DNA of 64,000 nt. It comes from Flintibacter sp. KGMB00164. Lineage in GTDB: Bacteria; Bacillota; Clostridia; Oscillospirales; Oscillospiraceae. The stretch spans positions 1,674,001 to 1,738,000 of the forward strand of contig NZ_CP044227.1 of the NCBI RefSeq assembly GCF_008727735.1, read 5' to 3'. This document shows, piece after piece, positions 26,122 through 34,948 of this stretch; position 1 is the stretch's first letter; every line of letters starts with the position of its first letter. The translations under genes and the position numbers were made by a program. Under the pieces are notes generated by a model, which saw only the letters and a list, made by a program, of their open reading frames with translations, did not search any database and was not told where the DNA came from.

Positions 26122-28134
26122 TCATCCGTGGAGCAGGATAAACAGCAGTCCAAACACCAGCCCCAGGCCTGTAAGCATCAAACCAAAGGCCAGGGAGTGG
26201 ACAAAGCCCACCGAGCGTCTGGGGTCGTCGGAGTAGAAGGCAAAGTGGTAGTCGTCTGCCGCCTGCTCCACGCTGGGATGGGGGGTATATTCCGACCCGG
26301 TGAGAGCGGTGACCGCCTTATCCCGCAGGGACAACAGCCCCTGGTGTCCCCGGGTAAACAGACTGGGAATGCCGTGGAAAATAAGCCGGGGCAGGATTCG
26401 GTCCACCAGAGTGGCCGCCACGATGGCCACCTGAGCAGCAAAGCGCAGGGCAGGCCGGTAGAGACCAAATTCCAGGTTCATCCACTTGGGGATGGGATCT
26501 ATGTACGTCCCCCGGCGGATGAGCCACCGCCGCACCACCAGCAGGTAAACCAGCGAACCCACCACAATGGAGATGGCCGCTCCCCGCAGATTGACGGCAG
26601 AGAAGTAGGCCACCGCGTGTTCCGGCCCCTCTCCATGAAGAAAGCTCCGGGCCACAGCGGCCAGGGAGTCCATTCCCCAGTTGGGAGCCATCCCCAGCAC
26701 GGCCATCCCCACAAGATAGACTCCCATGGTGGCCGCAGTTGCGGGGGCAATGTAGGGCTTGGGACCGTGCCACTTCTGCTCCAGCACCTTCTCTGGCAGG
26801 GCGTTTTTCTCCCCAAAGAGGCACACAAACACTTTCAGCATATAGGCCAGGGTCAACCCGCCGGAAAACAGGAACAGCCACTCCAGGCCGGTAAACAGCA
26901 CCCCGTACTCCGGAGCCAGGTGGATGTACTCCACGATGCTCTCATGGAGCAGGGTCTTGCTCACATAACCGTTGAGCAGAGGCAGTCCTGCCAGGCTGAG
27001 CATGGGCACCCCCATGAGCACCGCCAGCAGAGGTTTCTTTCGGCCAAAGCCCCGCACCTCGTTGAGGTCATAGGAGTGGGTGGACAAATGGATGACGCCG
27101 GCGGCGGGAAAGAGCACCATTTTAATGAGGGAGTGGTTGAAGATGTGCAGGATGGTGCCATCCACCGCCAGAGCGTTATGGTGGCCCAGCAGGCACTGCA
27201 TGGACACTCCCACCAGGATAAAGCCGATCTGAGACACCGAGGAACAGGCGAAGGTGCGCTTTAAATCAATGGAGCACACTGCCAGCACCGCCCCCAGCAC
27301 CATCGTGATACCGCCAATGACCGCCAGCACCATCCCCCAGCCCGTATCGTGGAGGAAGATGGTGGTGGACAGCACCAGCACGCCGTAGATGCCCGTCTTG
27401 GTGATCACACCGGACAGCACCGCCGAGGCGGGTGCCGGAGCCGCCGGATGGGCCGTGGGCAGCCAGATATGCAGCGGAAACGCGCCCGCCTTGGCTCCAA
27501 AACCGATGAGGATGAGGATGCCAGAGGCCCACAGGACGCTCCGGTCCTCCAGAGCAGCGGCCGCCGCCCCCATGGCCTCGAACTCCAAGGTACCCAGCTG
27601 GAAATAGAGAAGAAACAGCCCCGTCAGGGCAGCCAGACCGCCGATCACCGCCACCGCCAGGTAGGTGTCTCCCGCCTGGAGGGCTTCCGGCTCCTCAGTC
27701 TGAATGACCGCCACAAAGGAAGTAAAGGACATGACCTCAAAGAAGATAAAGGTGGTAAAGAGATCGGCGGACAGGAACACCCCCATGGTGGCCCCCAGAG
27801 TCATAAGCCAGAACAGGTAATACCGGTTCTGCCGGGCCACGTGGGCCATGTACTCCCGGCAGAAGATGGTGGCCGCCAGCCAGCCTGTGGCGGTGAGGGT
27901 GGCCATGAGAGTATGGAAGTCCCCGGAGACAAAACGGATCCCAAGGCCGCAGAACCCGTCAATTCCGCTCTCCAGTACCGGGCTGGTCCACAGGGAGACC
28001 ACCATCATGGTCTCCAGTACCGCTACCGCCAGTACAAAGGTATCCCGCGCCTTGGGGTAGCGCAGGCCCATCCAAAACCCAAAGGGGCCCGCCGCCATGG
28101 GCAGAAACACCAGCATCAGCAGCAGGTCGGACAT
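26122..28134 (-). CDS. Proton-conducting antiporter subunit, NuoL/HyfB-like (670 aa)
   Basis: From ATG at 28134 after a GGAGGGAG site. The protein has about 16 membrane spans, with the Complex I antiporter core: TM5 glutamate in TFIFFEVMSF, the GFGAKAGAFPLHIWLPTAHP block, SGVITKTGIYG, and the HIFNHSLIKMVLFPA motif. The last 150 residues extend beyond the core as in HyfB/NuoL-type subunits, with a basic amphipathic section and a final span. It is the last gene of the ten-gene operon. Cation or proton translocation is inferred from the family; no quinone or ferredoxin module is nearby. Confidence 0.9.
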   Translation of the reverse strand: MSDLLLMLVFLPMAAGPFGFWMGLRYPKARDTFVLAVAVLETMMVVSLWTSPVLESGIDGFCGLGIRFVSGDFHTLMATLTATGWLAATIFCREYMAHVARQNRYYLFWLMTLGATMGVFLSADLFTTFIFFEVMSFTSFVAVIQTEEPEALQAGDTYLAVAVIGGLAALTGLFLLYFQLGTLEFEAMGAAAAALEDRSVLWASGILILIGFGAKAGAFPLHIWLPTAHPAAPAPASAVLSGVITKTGIYGVLVLSTTIFLHDTGWGMVLAVIGGITMVLGAVLAVCSIDLKRTFACSSVSQIGFILVGVSMQCLLGHHNALAVDGTILHIFNHSLIKMVLFPAAGVIHLSTHSYDLNEVRGFGRKKPLLAVLMGVPMLSLAGLPLLNGYVSKTLLHESIVEYIHLAPEYGVLFTGLEWLFLFSGGLTLAYMLKVFVCLFGEKNALPEKVLEQKWHGPKPYIAPATAATMGVYLVGMAVLGMAPNWGMDSLAAVARSFLHGEGPEHAVAYFSAVNLRGAAISIVVGSLVYLLVVRRWLIRRGTYIDPIPKWMNLEFGLYRPALRFAAQVAIVAATLVDRILPRLIFHGIPSLFTRGHQGLLSLRDKAVTALTGSEYTPHPSVEQAADDYHFAFYSDDPRRSVGFVHSLAFGLMLTGLGLVFGLLFILLHG

Positions 28135-28171
28135 ATACTCTCCCTCCTTTCCTTCCAATCTGTCCTTATCA

Positions 28172-29635
28172 TTATGCGCCCAGCAAGGTCTGGACCGTCC
28201 CCACCAGTGCGTTGGCCCCCAGGCCCAGGGCCACCGACCCCACCGACAGGGTGATCAGGGGCAAAGTCATTCGGATACCGGGGTCCCGCCGGGCCTGCCG
28301 GGGTACTCGGACCGTGAGCTGCCGGTTCTGCCGGGGGAAAAAGGCCAGCAGCACGATCTGCATCAGGTACAATGCGGTGAGCAGGGCGGACAAAATGAGA
28401 GCCGCCGCAGCCAGATAGCCAATCCACTCCCCCAGTCCCACCGCCGAGGTGGCCAGCATCCACTTGCTGGTAAAACCCGCCAGTGGCGGCACGCCCATGA
28501 GCCCAAGGCTTGCTGTGGCGAAGCATCCAAACACAATGGGCATCAGCACGCCGCAGCCTTCCACATCGGGGACGAAGTCCCGGTGGAGTTTGTAATGTAC
28601 CGCACCCACGCAGAAAAACAGGGTGATTTTCAGCACGGCGTGGAAGATCATATGGACCATTCCCGCCGCCAGTCCGGCGGTGGTCAGGGTGGTCACTCCC
28701 AGCAGCACATAGGACAGGTTACTGATGGTGGACCAGGCCAGACGGCGCTTTAAGTGCTTGGTGCGCAGCGCTTTGGAGGAGCCGTAGACAATGGTAAAGA
28801 TGGCCGCTCCCATCACCAAGTATTGGGCCCAGGAGCCCCGAAGGAGCGCGGGCCCGTAGCCGTACCAGGTCAGGCGGGTGACGGCGAACACGCCCGCCTT
28901 CACCACCGCCACCGCATGGAGCAGGGCGGTCACCGGTGTGGGGGCCACCGAGGCCCGCAGCAGCCACTTGTGCCCCGGGAACACCGCCGCCTTTACGCCA
29001 AAGCCGAAAAAGCCCAGTACATAGGCAGCCCGCAAGGTATTCTCCTTGCCGGCAGGACACACCAAACTGCCGCCCAGGAGGAACACAGTGCCCCCGTGCT
29101 CCAGCAGCATGACCATGGCCAGAAAACCCAGAGCTGCCCCGCACATGGAGTAGGTGAGATACACCCGCCCGGCGTAGCGGGCCTTGCTGTCCATGGCGTG
29201 CATCACCAGGGGCAGCGTGGCCAGGGTGAGCAGCTCGTAGAAGAGATACATGGTAAGGGCATTGGCAGAGAAGGCAATGCCCAGGGTCACACCGAAGCTG
29301 GCCAGGTAGAAGGTAAAAAATCGGTTCTCATGGCCCTCCCGGCTCATATACTCCACGGCGTACAGGCAGGCCAGCGGCCACAGCACCGACACCAGAGCTG
29401 CAAACAAGCAGGACAGGCCATCTACCCGGAAGGCAATAGACAGGTGGTCCCCCATGGTCAGCAGCGTGAAGAGCGGGCCATCCCGCAGGGTAAACACCGC
29501 CCACAAAGCCAGGGCAGCGGTGATACAGGCCGAGGCCAGCACGTAGTTCTGCCGTGCAATGCGTCCGTGGAGCCGCCAAGCCGCCAAACCCAGTCCGGCC
29601 AGGATGGGGAACAAAATAGCGCACAGCATGAGCAT
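28172..29635 (-). CDS. Proton-conducting antiporter subunit, divergent NuoM/MrpD-like
   Basis: 487 residues, about 14 membrane spans. TM5 glutamate lies in LFYELLTLATLPL; the TM7 block reads GFGVKAAVFPGHKWLLRA, where the usual FPLHxWLPxAH is changed to FPGHKWLLRAS, and the next block is TALLHAVAVVKAGVFAV instead of SAxLSGxxxKxG. So it keeps the key lysines but is the most divergent of the four large subunits. ATG at 29635 follows GGAGG. It lies between two more canonical copies. Confidence 0.88.
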   Translation of the reverse strand: MLMLCAILFPILAGLGLAAWRLHGRIARQNYVLASACITAALALWAVFTLRDGPLFTLLTMGDHLSIAFRVDGLSCLFAALVSVLWPLACLYAVEYMSREGHENRFFTFYLASFGVTLGIAFSANALTMYLFYELLTLATLPLVMHAMDSKARYAGRVYLTYSMCGAALGFLAMVMLLEHGGTVFLLGGSLVCPAGKENTLRAAYVLGFFGFGVKAAVFPGHKWLLRASVAPTPVTALLHAVAVVKAGVFAVTRLTWYGYGPALLRGSWAQYLVMGAAIFTIVYGSSKALRTKHLKRRLAWSTISNLSYVLLGVTTLTTAGLAAGMVHMIFHAVLKITLFFCVGAVHYKLHRDFVPDVEGCGVLMPIVFGCFATASLGLMGVPPLAGFTSKWMLATSAVGLGEWIGYLAAAALILSALLTALYLMQIVLLAFFPRQNRQLTVRVPRQARRDPGIRMTLPLITLSVGSVALGLGANALVGTVQTLLGA

Positions 29636-29667
29636 GGGTTCTCACCTCCTTTTCTCAACATGACAGG

Positions 29668-31137
29668 TTATCCAAACAGGGGCTCCACCACCGCGGCCAG
29701 CCCGTTGTTCAGCAGCTGGGGGAACATACCCAGCAGCACCACCGCTGCCGTCAGCAGACACAGGGTGGTCCACATGAGCCAGGTGTCCTGCTGTTTGATG
29801 ACGCTCTCGTGGTCAAAATCTTTTCCCGGGAAAAACGCCCGGATGACAATGGGCAGCAGATAGCCCGCCGTCAGCAGGGCGGACACCATCAGCACGCCAA
29901 TACCCCAGCAGGCCAGAGTGAAGTCCCCTGCCTCCAGAGCACCCTGGGCCAGCAGCCATTTACTTACAAAGCCGCCGGTGGGCGGGATACCCACCAGTGA
30001 CAGGGCGGACAGGGCAAAGCTCCACATGGTGAAACTGCACGCCACACCCACGCCCCGCATCTGGGAGACCTGAGTGATGTGGGTCTGGTAAATGACCGAT
30101 CCGGTGGCCAGGAACAGGGCGTTTTTAGCCACGGCGTGGAAGATGACCTGGAGCAAGGCCCCTGCCAGGGCTACGGGGTGAAAGAGCATCAAACCGAAGA
30201 TAACGTAGGACACCTGGCTGACGGTAGAATAGGCCAACCGCTTTTTCAGGGTATCCTCCCGCATGGCCAGGGTGGAGCCCATAAACACGGTAATGAGGGA
30301 CAGCACCAGCACCACCATCTGAGCCCAGGAGCCATCCAGGAACTCCCAGCCAAACAGGTAGTGGGCCACCCGCAGCAGGGCCAGCACGCCCATCTTAGTA
30401 ATGAGGCCGGACAGCACCGCCGAGGCAGGCGCGGGAGCCACCGGGTGAGCGATGGGCAGCCAGGCATGGAGGGGGAACATGCCCGCCTTACAGCCAAAGC
30501 CCACTGCCATCACCACAAAAACACCCAGCAGCAAGGTGCGGTCCTCCCCTGCCCTGGCAAGGTCCAGCACACCGCCGGGCGTAAACAGGTCGGTGGTGCA
30601 GTAGCCCTGGAGAACAAACAGTCCCAGCAATCCCAGTCCCGCTCCCGCCACCGAGAAACCCAGGTAGCGGTAGGCGGCCTCAAAGGCCTTTCGGGTGCCG
30701 ATGTGCAGCACCAGAGGCACGGAAAGAAGGGTCATCATCTCATAAAAGAGATAGAGGGTCACCAGATTGCCTGCAAAACAGATGCCCATCAGGGCGCCCA
30801 GGGTCATCAGGTAGAAACCGAAAAACCGCTCCCGGTGACCCTCGTGGTTCATGTACTCAAAGGCAAAGACAGCCACCGCAAACCAGATAAGGCAGATGAG
30901 GTTGGCAAACAGCCGCCCCAACGAGTCGGCCTGGAGCACCAGCCGCGCCCCGTCGGTGAGCTGGAGCAGAACAAAGGGTTCGGTGTCGTTCCGGGCCACC
31001 TCCAGCACCACAAAGATCTGAAAGACCAGCAGCAGAGTGACGGTGAGCCGCCGGGTCTTCATATTGTGGATACCCAGTACAGCCAGGCCGCCCAGGATGG
31101 GAACTAAGATGGGCAAGAGAAGCAAGATCCCGTCCAC
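29668..31137 (-). CDS. Proton-conducting antiporter subunit, MrpD/NuoM-like
   Basis: 489 residues with a GTG start at 31137 after GGAGGTAG. Canonical motifs: LYLFYEMMTLLSVPLVLHI with the TM5 Glu, GFGCKAGMFPLHAWLPIAHP, APASAVLSGLITKMG and AVAKNALFLATG. About 14 membrane spans. Closely resembles the 26122-28134 core, suggesting duplication within the operon; this was judged from shared motifs, not from an alignment. Confidence 0.9.
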   Translation of the reverse strand: MDGILLLLPILVPILGGLAVLGIHNMKTRRLTVTLLLVFQIFVVLEVARNDTEPFVLLQLTDGARLVLQADSLGRLFANLICLIWFAVAVFAFEYMNHEGHRERFFGFYLMTLGALMGICFAGNLVTLYLFYEMMTLLSVPLVLHIGTRKAFEAAYRYLGFSVAGAGLGLLGLFVLQGYCTTDLFTPGGVLDLARAGEDRTLLLGVFVVMAVGFGCKAGMFPLHAWLPIAHPVAPAPASAVLSGLITKMGVLALLRVAHYLFGWEFLDGSWAQMVVLVLSLITVFMGSTLAMREDTLKKRLAYSTVSQVSYVIFGLMLFHPVALAGALLQVIFHAVAKNALFLATGSVIYQTHITQVSQMRGVGVACSFTMWSFALSALSLVGIPPTGGFVSKWLLAQGALEAGDFTLACWGIGVLMVSALLTAGYLLPIVIRAFFPGKDFDHESVIKQQDTWLMWTTLCLLTAAVVLLGMFPQLLNNGLAAVVEPLFG

Positions 31138-31170
31138 TCCCCTACCTCCTTTCCAATGGTCTTTGTGTGT

Positions 31171-32652
31171 TTAAAGCAGGTTAAGGCCCTGTTCAATCAG
31201 GTCCCGGATGGGACCAAAGGCGGTACCCAGCACCACGTTGCACAGGAGGAACAGCACCAAGGCTCCCTCCCGCTCCCACTTCCAGGGAAGCTTCTCCCCT
31301 TCTCCTCCCCGGCCCCAGATGGCCAGGATGGCGGGGATGTAGTACATGGCGTTGAGCACCGAGCTGGCCGCCAGGCCGAAGAGGGCCGGTGCGGTCTGCC
31401 ACTGGGCATCCAAGGCAGCGATAGCCAGACAGTATTTGGCGGAAAAGCCCGCCAGCAGGGGCAGACCGCACAGGGACAGTCCGCCCACGGTAAAGGCCAG
31501 GCCCCCAAGAGGCGCCCGCCGGGCGGCGCCCCGGAGCTGGCTCCAATAGTGGCCTCGGTTGCTGGCCCGGATCATGGCTCCCGCCCCGGAGAAGATCATG
31601 GACTTGGTCATGGCGTGGGCCAGTATCTGGTAGCAGGCGGCAATGAGTCCTGCGTCAGTCCCCAGGCCCAACCCCAAGAAAATGTAGGAGATTTGGGCGG
31701 AGGAGGAGTAGGCAATCATGCTCTTGACCTCTTCCTGGCGCAGAGCAGCCACCGAGGCAAAGAGCATACCCGTCAGCCCCAGGAGAAACAGCAGATCGTC
31801 CATGTAGGTGGTGGCCAGCAGAGACGGGCCGTACACCCGCAGGATGAGTTTCAGGAGAATAATGAGGTAGCCCTTGAGCACCAGACCAGACAGCACCGCG
31901 CTGGAGGCAGTGGTGGCGCTGGCGTGGGCATCGGGCAGCCAGGCGTGGAAGGGAAACTGGGCACTTTTGATGCTCAAGCCCAGAGTCATCAGCAGAGCGG
32001 ATACCACCAGAGGCAGGGCGTAGGTCCGGCTGGCCACCAGCTCCAGCACCGCCTGCTCCAGGCTGGAGAAGAGGAGCTGGCCCGTGATGCAGTAGAGCAG
32101 GGCGATTCCCAGCAGCACCAGGCCGGAGCCCAGGCAGCTGAAGATAAGGTAACGGATGGCGGACACCACGGACCGGCCGCTCTCTTTGGCCACTACTGCC
32201 ATGCAGGCGGTGACGGCGGCAATCTCGATAAAGACATAGGCAGTAAACAGGTCATCGGTGTAGATCATGGCCAGCAGTGCGCCAAAGAGCAGCTGCACGA
32301 GCACGCAGTAGCTTCCCTGACGGTCGGCGCGCACATCCCGCCGAATATCCTCCGCCCCGGCACACAGAGACAGGATCATCACCACACTGAACACCAGGGC
32401 CAGCAGGGCCTCCAGGGGGCCGCAGCGCAGCAAGTTCCCCCAGGGCGCTGGGAAGTGGCCCATCTGGTAGGTGAAGCTCTCCCCTGACTCGGACAACTGG
32501 ACCAGCAGCACCGCCGACAGGGCGGCCACCACCACCTCTACTCCGCGAACAAGATTCAATCCCCAGCTCTTTTTGGAAAAGAACGGGATAACCATGGCGC
32601 TCATCAGCACCAGAAGGATGCTGAACATAGGGATGTCATATATAAGGGGCAT
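31171..32652 (-). CDS. Proton-conducting antiporter subunit, MrpD/NuoN-like
   Basis: 493 residues from ATG at 32652 (GAGGAGGTGA upstream). TM5 Glu in FTAYVFIEIAAVTACM; TM7 block GLSIKSAQFPFHAWLPDAHA; SAVLSGLVLKGYLIILLKL. The SSAQISYIFLGLGLG segment is typical of MrpD. First of the four large pump genes, and in the position that mrpD/mbhH occupies after mrpC in Mrp and Mbh operons. Confidence 0.9.
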   Translation of the reverse strand: MPLIYDIPMFSILLVLMSAMVIPFFSKKSWGLNLVRGVEVVVAALSAVLLVQLSESGESFTYQMGHFPAPWGNLLRCGPLEALLALVFSVVMILSLCAGAEDIRRDVRADRQGSYCVLVQLLFGALLAMIYTDDLFTAYVFIEIAAVTACMAVVAKESGRSVVSAIRYLIFSCLGSGLVLLGIALLYCITGQLLFSSLEQAVLELVASRTYALPLVVSALLMTLGLSIKSAQFPFHAWLPDAHASATTASSAVLSGLVLKGYLIILLKLILRVYGPSLLATTYMDDLLFLLGLTGMLFASVAALRQEEVKSMIAYSSSAQISYIFLGLGLGTDAGLIAACYQILAHAMTKSMIFSGAGAMIRASNRGHYWSQLRGAARRAPLGGLAFTVGGLSLCGLPLLAGFSAKYCLAIAALDAQWQTAPALFGLAASSVLNAMYYIPAILAIWGRGGEGEKLPWKWEREGALVLFLLCNVVLGTAFGPIRDLIEQGLNLL

Positions 32653-32682
32653 TCGCTTCACCTCCTCTCGCACATCAGAAGT

Positions 32683-33060
32683 TTAATCCTCCACCTTGCC
32701 TTCCCAGGCCAGCATGAGGATGACGTCCAAGTTGACGCTGTGATATTGGCGATAGAGCCGGATGGTCAGAGCCAGAAACAGCGCGGTGGTACTCACCGCC
32801 ACCACGATGCCGGTGAGCACCAGCCCGCCGGGCACCGGATTTATGTACTGGGATGCCTTGGCTCCCTCCTCCACAATGGGGGCCGCTCCCCCCTCGATGT
32901 AGCCCATGGAGGCCAGAAAGAGAAAGACCGCCGTGTCCATCAGATTAAGGCCGATGATCTTTTTAATGAGGTTGGGGTGGAGAAACAGGGTAACAAAGCC
33001 GATGCTGAACAGCAGCACAGCGGTAATGTAGTAGCGCTGCTGCAAAATGGTCTCCAGCAC
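32683..33060 (-). CDS. mnhC: MnhC/NuoK-like subunit
   Basis: 125 residues from a GTG start at 33060, three bases after the stop of the upstream gene, with GGGGAGGG just ahead. Three membrane spans; NuoK/MnhC-type blocks FLHPNLIKKIIGLNLMDTAVFLF with the conserved region around the membrane Glu/Asp, and GLVLTGIVVAVSTTALFLAL. The longer open frame to 33132 overlaps the previous gene and lacks a ribosome binding site. Confidence 0.92.
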   Translation of the reverse strand: MLETILQQRYYITAVLLFSIGFVTLFLHPNLIKKIIGLNLMDTAVFLFLASMGYIEGGAAPIVEEGAKASQYINPVPGGLVLTGIVVAVSTTALFLALTIRLYRQYHSVNLDVILMLAWEGKVED

Positions 33061-33062
33061 AG

Positions 33063-34076
33063 TTATCCCTCCCCTTCCAGAAACAGTGAATAAAAGGTGT
33101 ACATGGTACAGGCCACGATGATGCCCACACACAGATTGAGGGGCAGAATGAATCCCCCACTGAAAATGGTCCCGGGAATTCCCTTGGGCACCTCCCAGCC
33201 CACATGGTTGGCCCCGGTGTAGAAGGAGTAGCCCTTCATCAGTCCATAGGCCAGCAGGCAGGTGACGGTAATCTTAGAGGTGCGGGACGCAGGCAGCATC
33301 CGGGCCATCCGCTCCTCCCCCAACACCAGGGAGGCCAGAATCAAGCCCGCCCCCAGAATGGCCCCGCCGGAAAATCCGCCGCCGGGGCTCAGGTGGCCGT
33401 TGACCACTACATAGATACCAAAGAGCAGAATCACAGGCAGAATCCGCCGTCCCAACTGAGAGAGCACCTCGTCCGGTCCCCGGAAGGTGCGCATCCGGCT
33501 TTTGGGGCTGTGGAGCAGCAGCAAGGTACTCATGGCAGCGGCAAAGAGCACCGCCGACTCCCCGAAGGTGTCGAAGGCCCGGTAGTCCAAAATCATGCCG
33601 GTAACGGCATTCACCGCGCCCGTCTCCTCCAGTCCCTGCTCCAGATAGCGCTGGGACACTTCATTCACCGCCGGGCTATCCGCCCGGCCAAAGAGAGGCA
33701 GATCCATGGTGACCACCAAAAAGATGGCGGCCAGGGTGATGACAATGACCGCGCTGAGCACCCGGTACAGCAGAAGCTGGTGGCGCAGCTTTCCCGGGCG
33801 GTGGTGCCGGGGCGGGTGGACCGGCTCCGGCTCCGGAGCGGGCGGACCGTGGAGAGAACCTCGGGGGTCCTCCAGACCCTTCTCACGGCGCTGACGGAAG
33901 CGCATCAGGCGGTAGGCCCCGAACTCCATATAGCCGTGGGCCTCGATGTACTCCAGGTACTCCTGGAACTCGGCGCGCTCCGGGTCCTCAGGCCCCTCGG
34001 CCCCTTCCGGCTCCTCGCCCCCTGCCCAGCGGAGAAAGCGGTGGTACCAGTCCTCCTGGACGTGGTTATTCTTCAT
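33063..34076 (-). CDS. MbhE-like plus MnhB fusion with acidic N-terminal extension
   Basis: 337 residues. Residues 1-98 are hydrophilic and Glu/Pro/Arg-rich with no recognised fold. Residues about 100-200 match the MbhE/MrpA C-terminal type (VTGMILDYRAFDTFGESAVLFAA). Residues about 210-337 are MnhB (LFGIYVVVNGHLSPGGGFSGGAI with the typical Gly-rich turn, and HVGWEVPKG). In Mbh operons these are separate genes or part of MrpA. Starts inside the end of the preceding gene (11-base overlap). Confidence 0.88.
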   Translation of the reverse strand: MKNNHVQEDWYHRFLRWAGGEEPEGAEGPEDPERAEFQEYLEYIEAHGYMEFGAYRLMRFRQRREKGLEDPRGSLHGPPAPEPEPVHPPRHHRPGKLRHQLLLYRVLSAVIVITLAAIFLVVTMDLPLFGRADSPAVNEVSQRYLEQGLEETGAVNAVTGMILDYRAFDTFGESAVLFAAAMSTLLLLHSPKSRMRTFRGPDEVLSQLGRRILPVILLFGIYVVVNGHLSPGGGFSGGAILGAGLILASLVLGEERMARMLPASRTSKITVTCLLAYGLMKGYSFYTGANHVGWEVPKGIPGTIFSGGFILPLNLCVGIIVACTMYTFYSLFLEGEG

Positions 34077-34323
34077 CCTTTTCCAGCCCCCTCAGCGCAT
34101 TGATCTTCCGCAGGGTAAGGAAAAACAGCAGACTGGTCACCCCTGCCCCCACGGCGGCCTCAGTGATGGCCAGGTCGGGGGACTCCAGCAGAAACCACAA
34201 AATGGACATGACCGCCGAGTAGGACATAAAGATGATGATGGAGGACACCATCTTCTTGCCCAGCACCGTAGCCAGAGCGCAGAACACCAAAAAGGCCAGC
34301 AGCAAGACTTCCAGCACGATCAT
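34066..34323 (-). CDS. MbhD-like (DUF4040) subunit
   Basis: 85 residues, three membrane spans. The segment VSSIIIFMSYSAVMSILWFLLESPDLAITEAAVGAG with its ESPDxAxTExAVG pattern marks the MrpA-C-terminal/MbhD family (DUF4040). ATGA overlap with the mnhG stop. In classical MrpA this part is fused to the large pump subunit; here it is free-standing, as in Mbh. Confidence 0.9.
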   Translation of the reverse strand: MIVLEVLLLAFLVFCALATVLGKKMVSSIIIFMSYSAVMSILWFLLESPDLAITEAAVGAGVTSLLFFLTLRKINALRGLEKDEE

Positions 34324-34649
34324 AGCTCCTGTTCCCCCTCTCCCGGCAGCGTATCAGGCTCGATGCCCCGACCAGTGACCAGCTCCATGCGGGCGATGAG
34401 GTGGGCGGAGACCGGATTGGTCACCCACAAAATTACCAGAGCCAGGACCAGCTTTGCGGAAGCCACGGTAAACCCCCACAGCACCATCACCCCCGCCAGC
34501 ACCAGGAACACGCCCATGGTGTCGGCCAGAGCTCCGGCGTGGATGAGGTCCAGGGTCTCCTTGAAGCGGAACAGGCCCAGAGCGGCGATAAGCACCACCA
34601 CGACCCCCAGGCAGATGAGGACCACCCCCATCACGGTGCGTATGGTCAT
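34320..34649 (-). CDS. mnhG: MnhG/MrpG subunit
   Basis: 109 residues from ATG at 34649 after GGAGGAG; the longer open frame upstream is an out-of-frame reading of mnhF. Three membrane spans with LGLFRFKETLDLIHAGALADTMGVFL, the MnhG signature (normally RFPDxxxRxHA). C-terminus acidic. ATGA overlap to the MbhD-like gene. Confidence 0.92.
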   Translation of the reverse strand: MTIRTVMGVVLICLGVVVVLIAALGLFRFKETLDLIHAGALADTMGVFLVLAGVMVLWGFTVASAKLVLALVILWVTNPVSAHLIARMELVTGRGIEPDTLPGEGEQEL

Positions 34650-34948
34650 GGCTCCTCCTCCCTTCTCTCCCGGTGCCGCCGGATGGAGATCCGGCTGAGC
34701 ACCGCCACCGCCAGCAAATTCAACAGTCCGTACAAAATGATGACATCCACCAGGTAGGACGCACCCAGCAGATAGGACAACACGCTCAGCAGCAAAATCA
34801 CTACTGTGCAGATCATATTCAGGGCGATCAGCCGGTCGGTGTACCGGGGCCCACGAATGGCTCGGGCCAGACAGGCCAGCAGCACCAGGGTGAGCACACA
34901 CAGCACACCTACCAGAATACCGCCCAGCACCGGTGTACACTCAGCCAT
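34646..34948 (-). CDS. mnhF: MnhF/MrpF subunit
   Basis: 100 residues from ATG at 34948 after GGAGGGAG; overlaps the mnhE stop. Three membrane spans with the family block ARAIRGPRYTDRLIALNMICT. The basic end (SIRRHRERREEEP) is cytoplasmic. Order mnhE-mnhF-mnhG is that of Mrp and Mbh operons. Confidence 0.92.
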   Translation of the reverse strand: MAECTPVLGGILVGVLCVLTLVLLACLARAIRGPRYTDRLIALNMICTVVILLLSVLSYLLGASYLVDVIILYGLLNLLAVAVLSRISIRRHRERREEEP

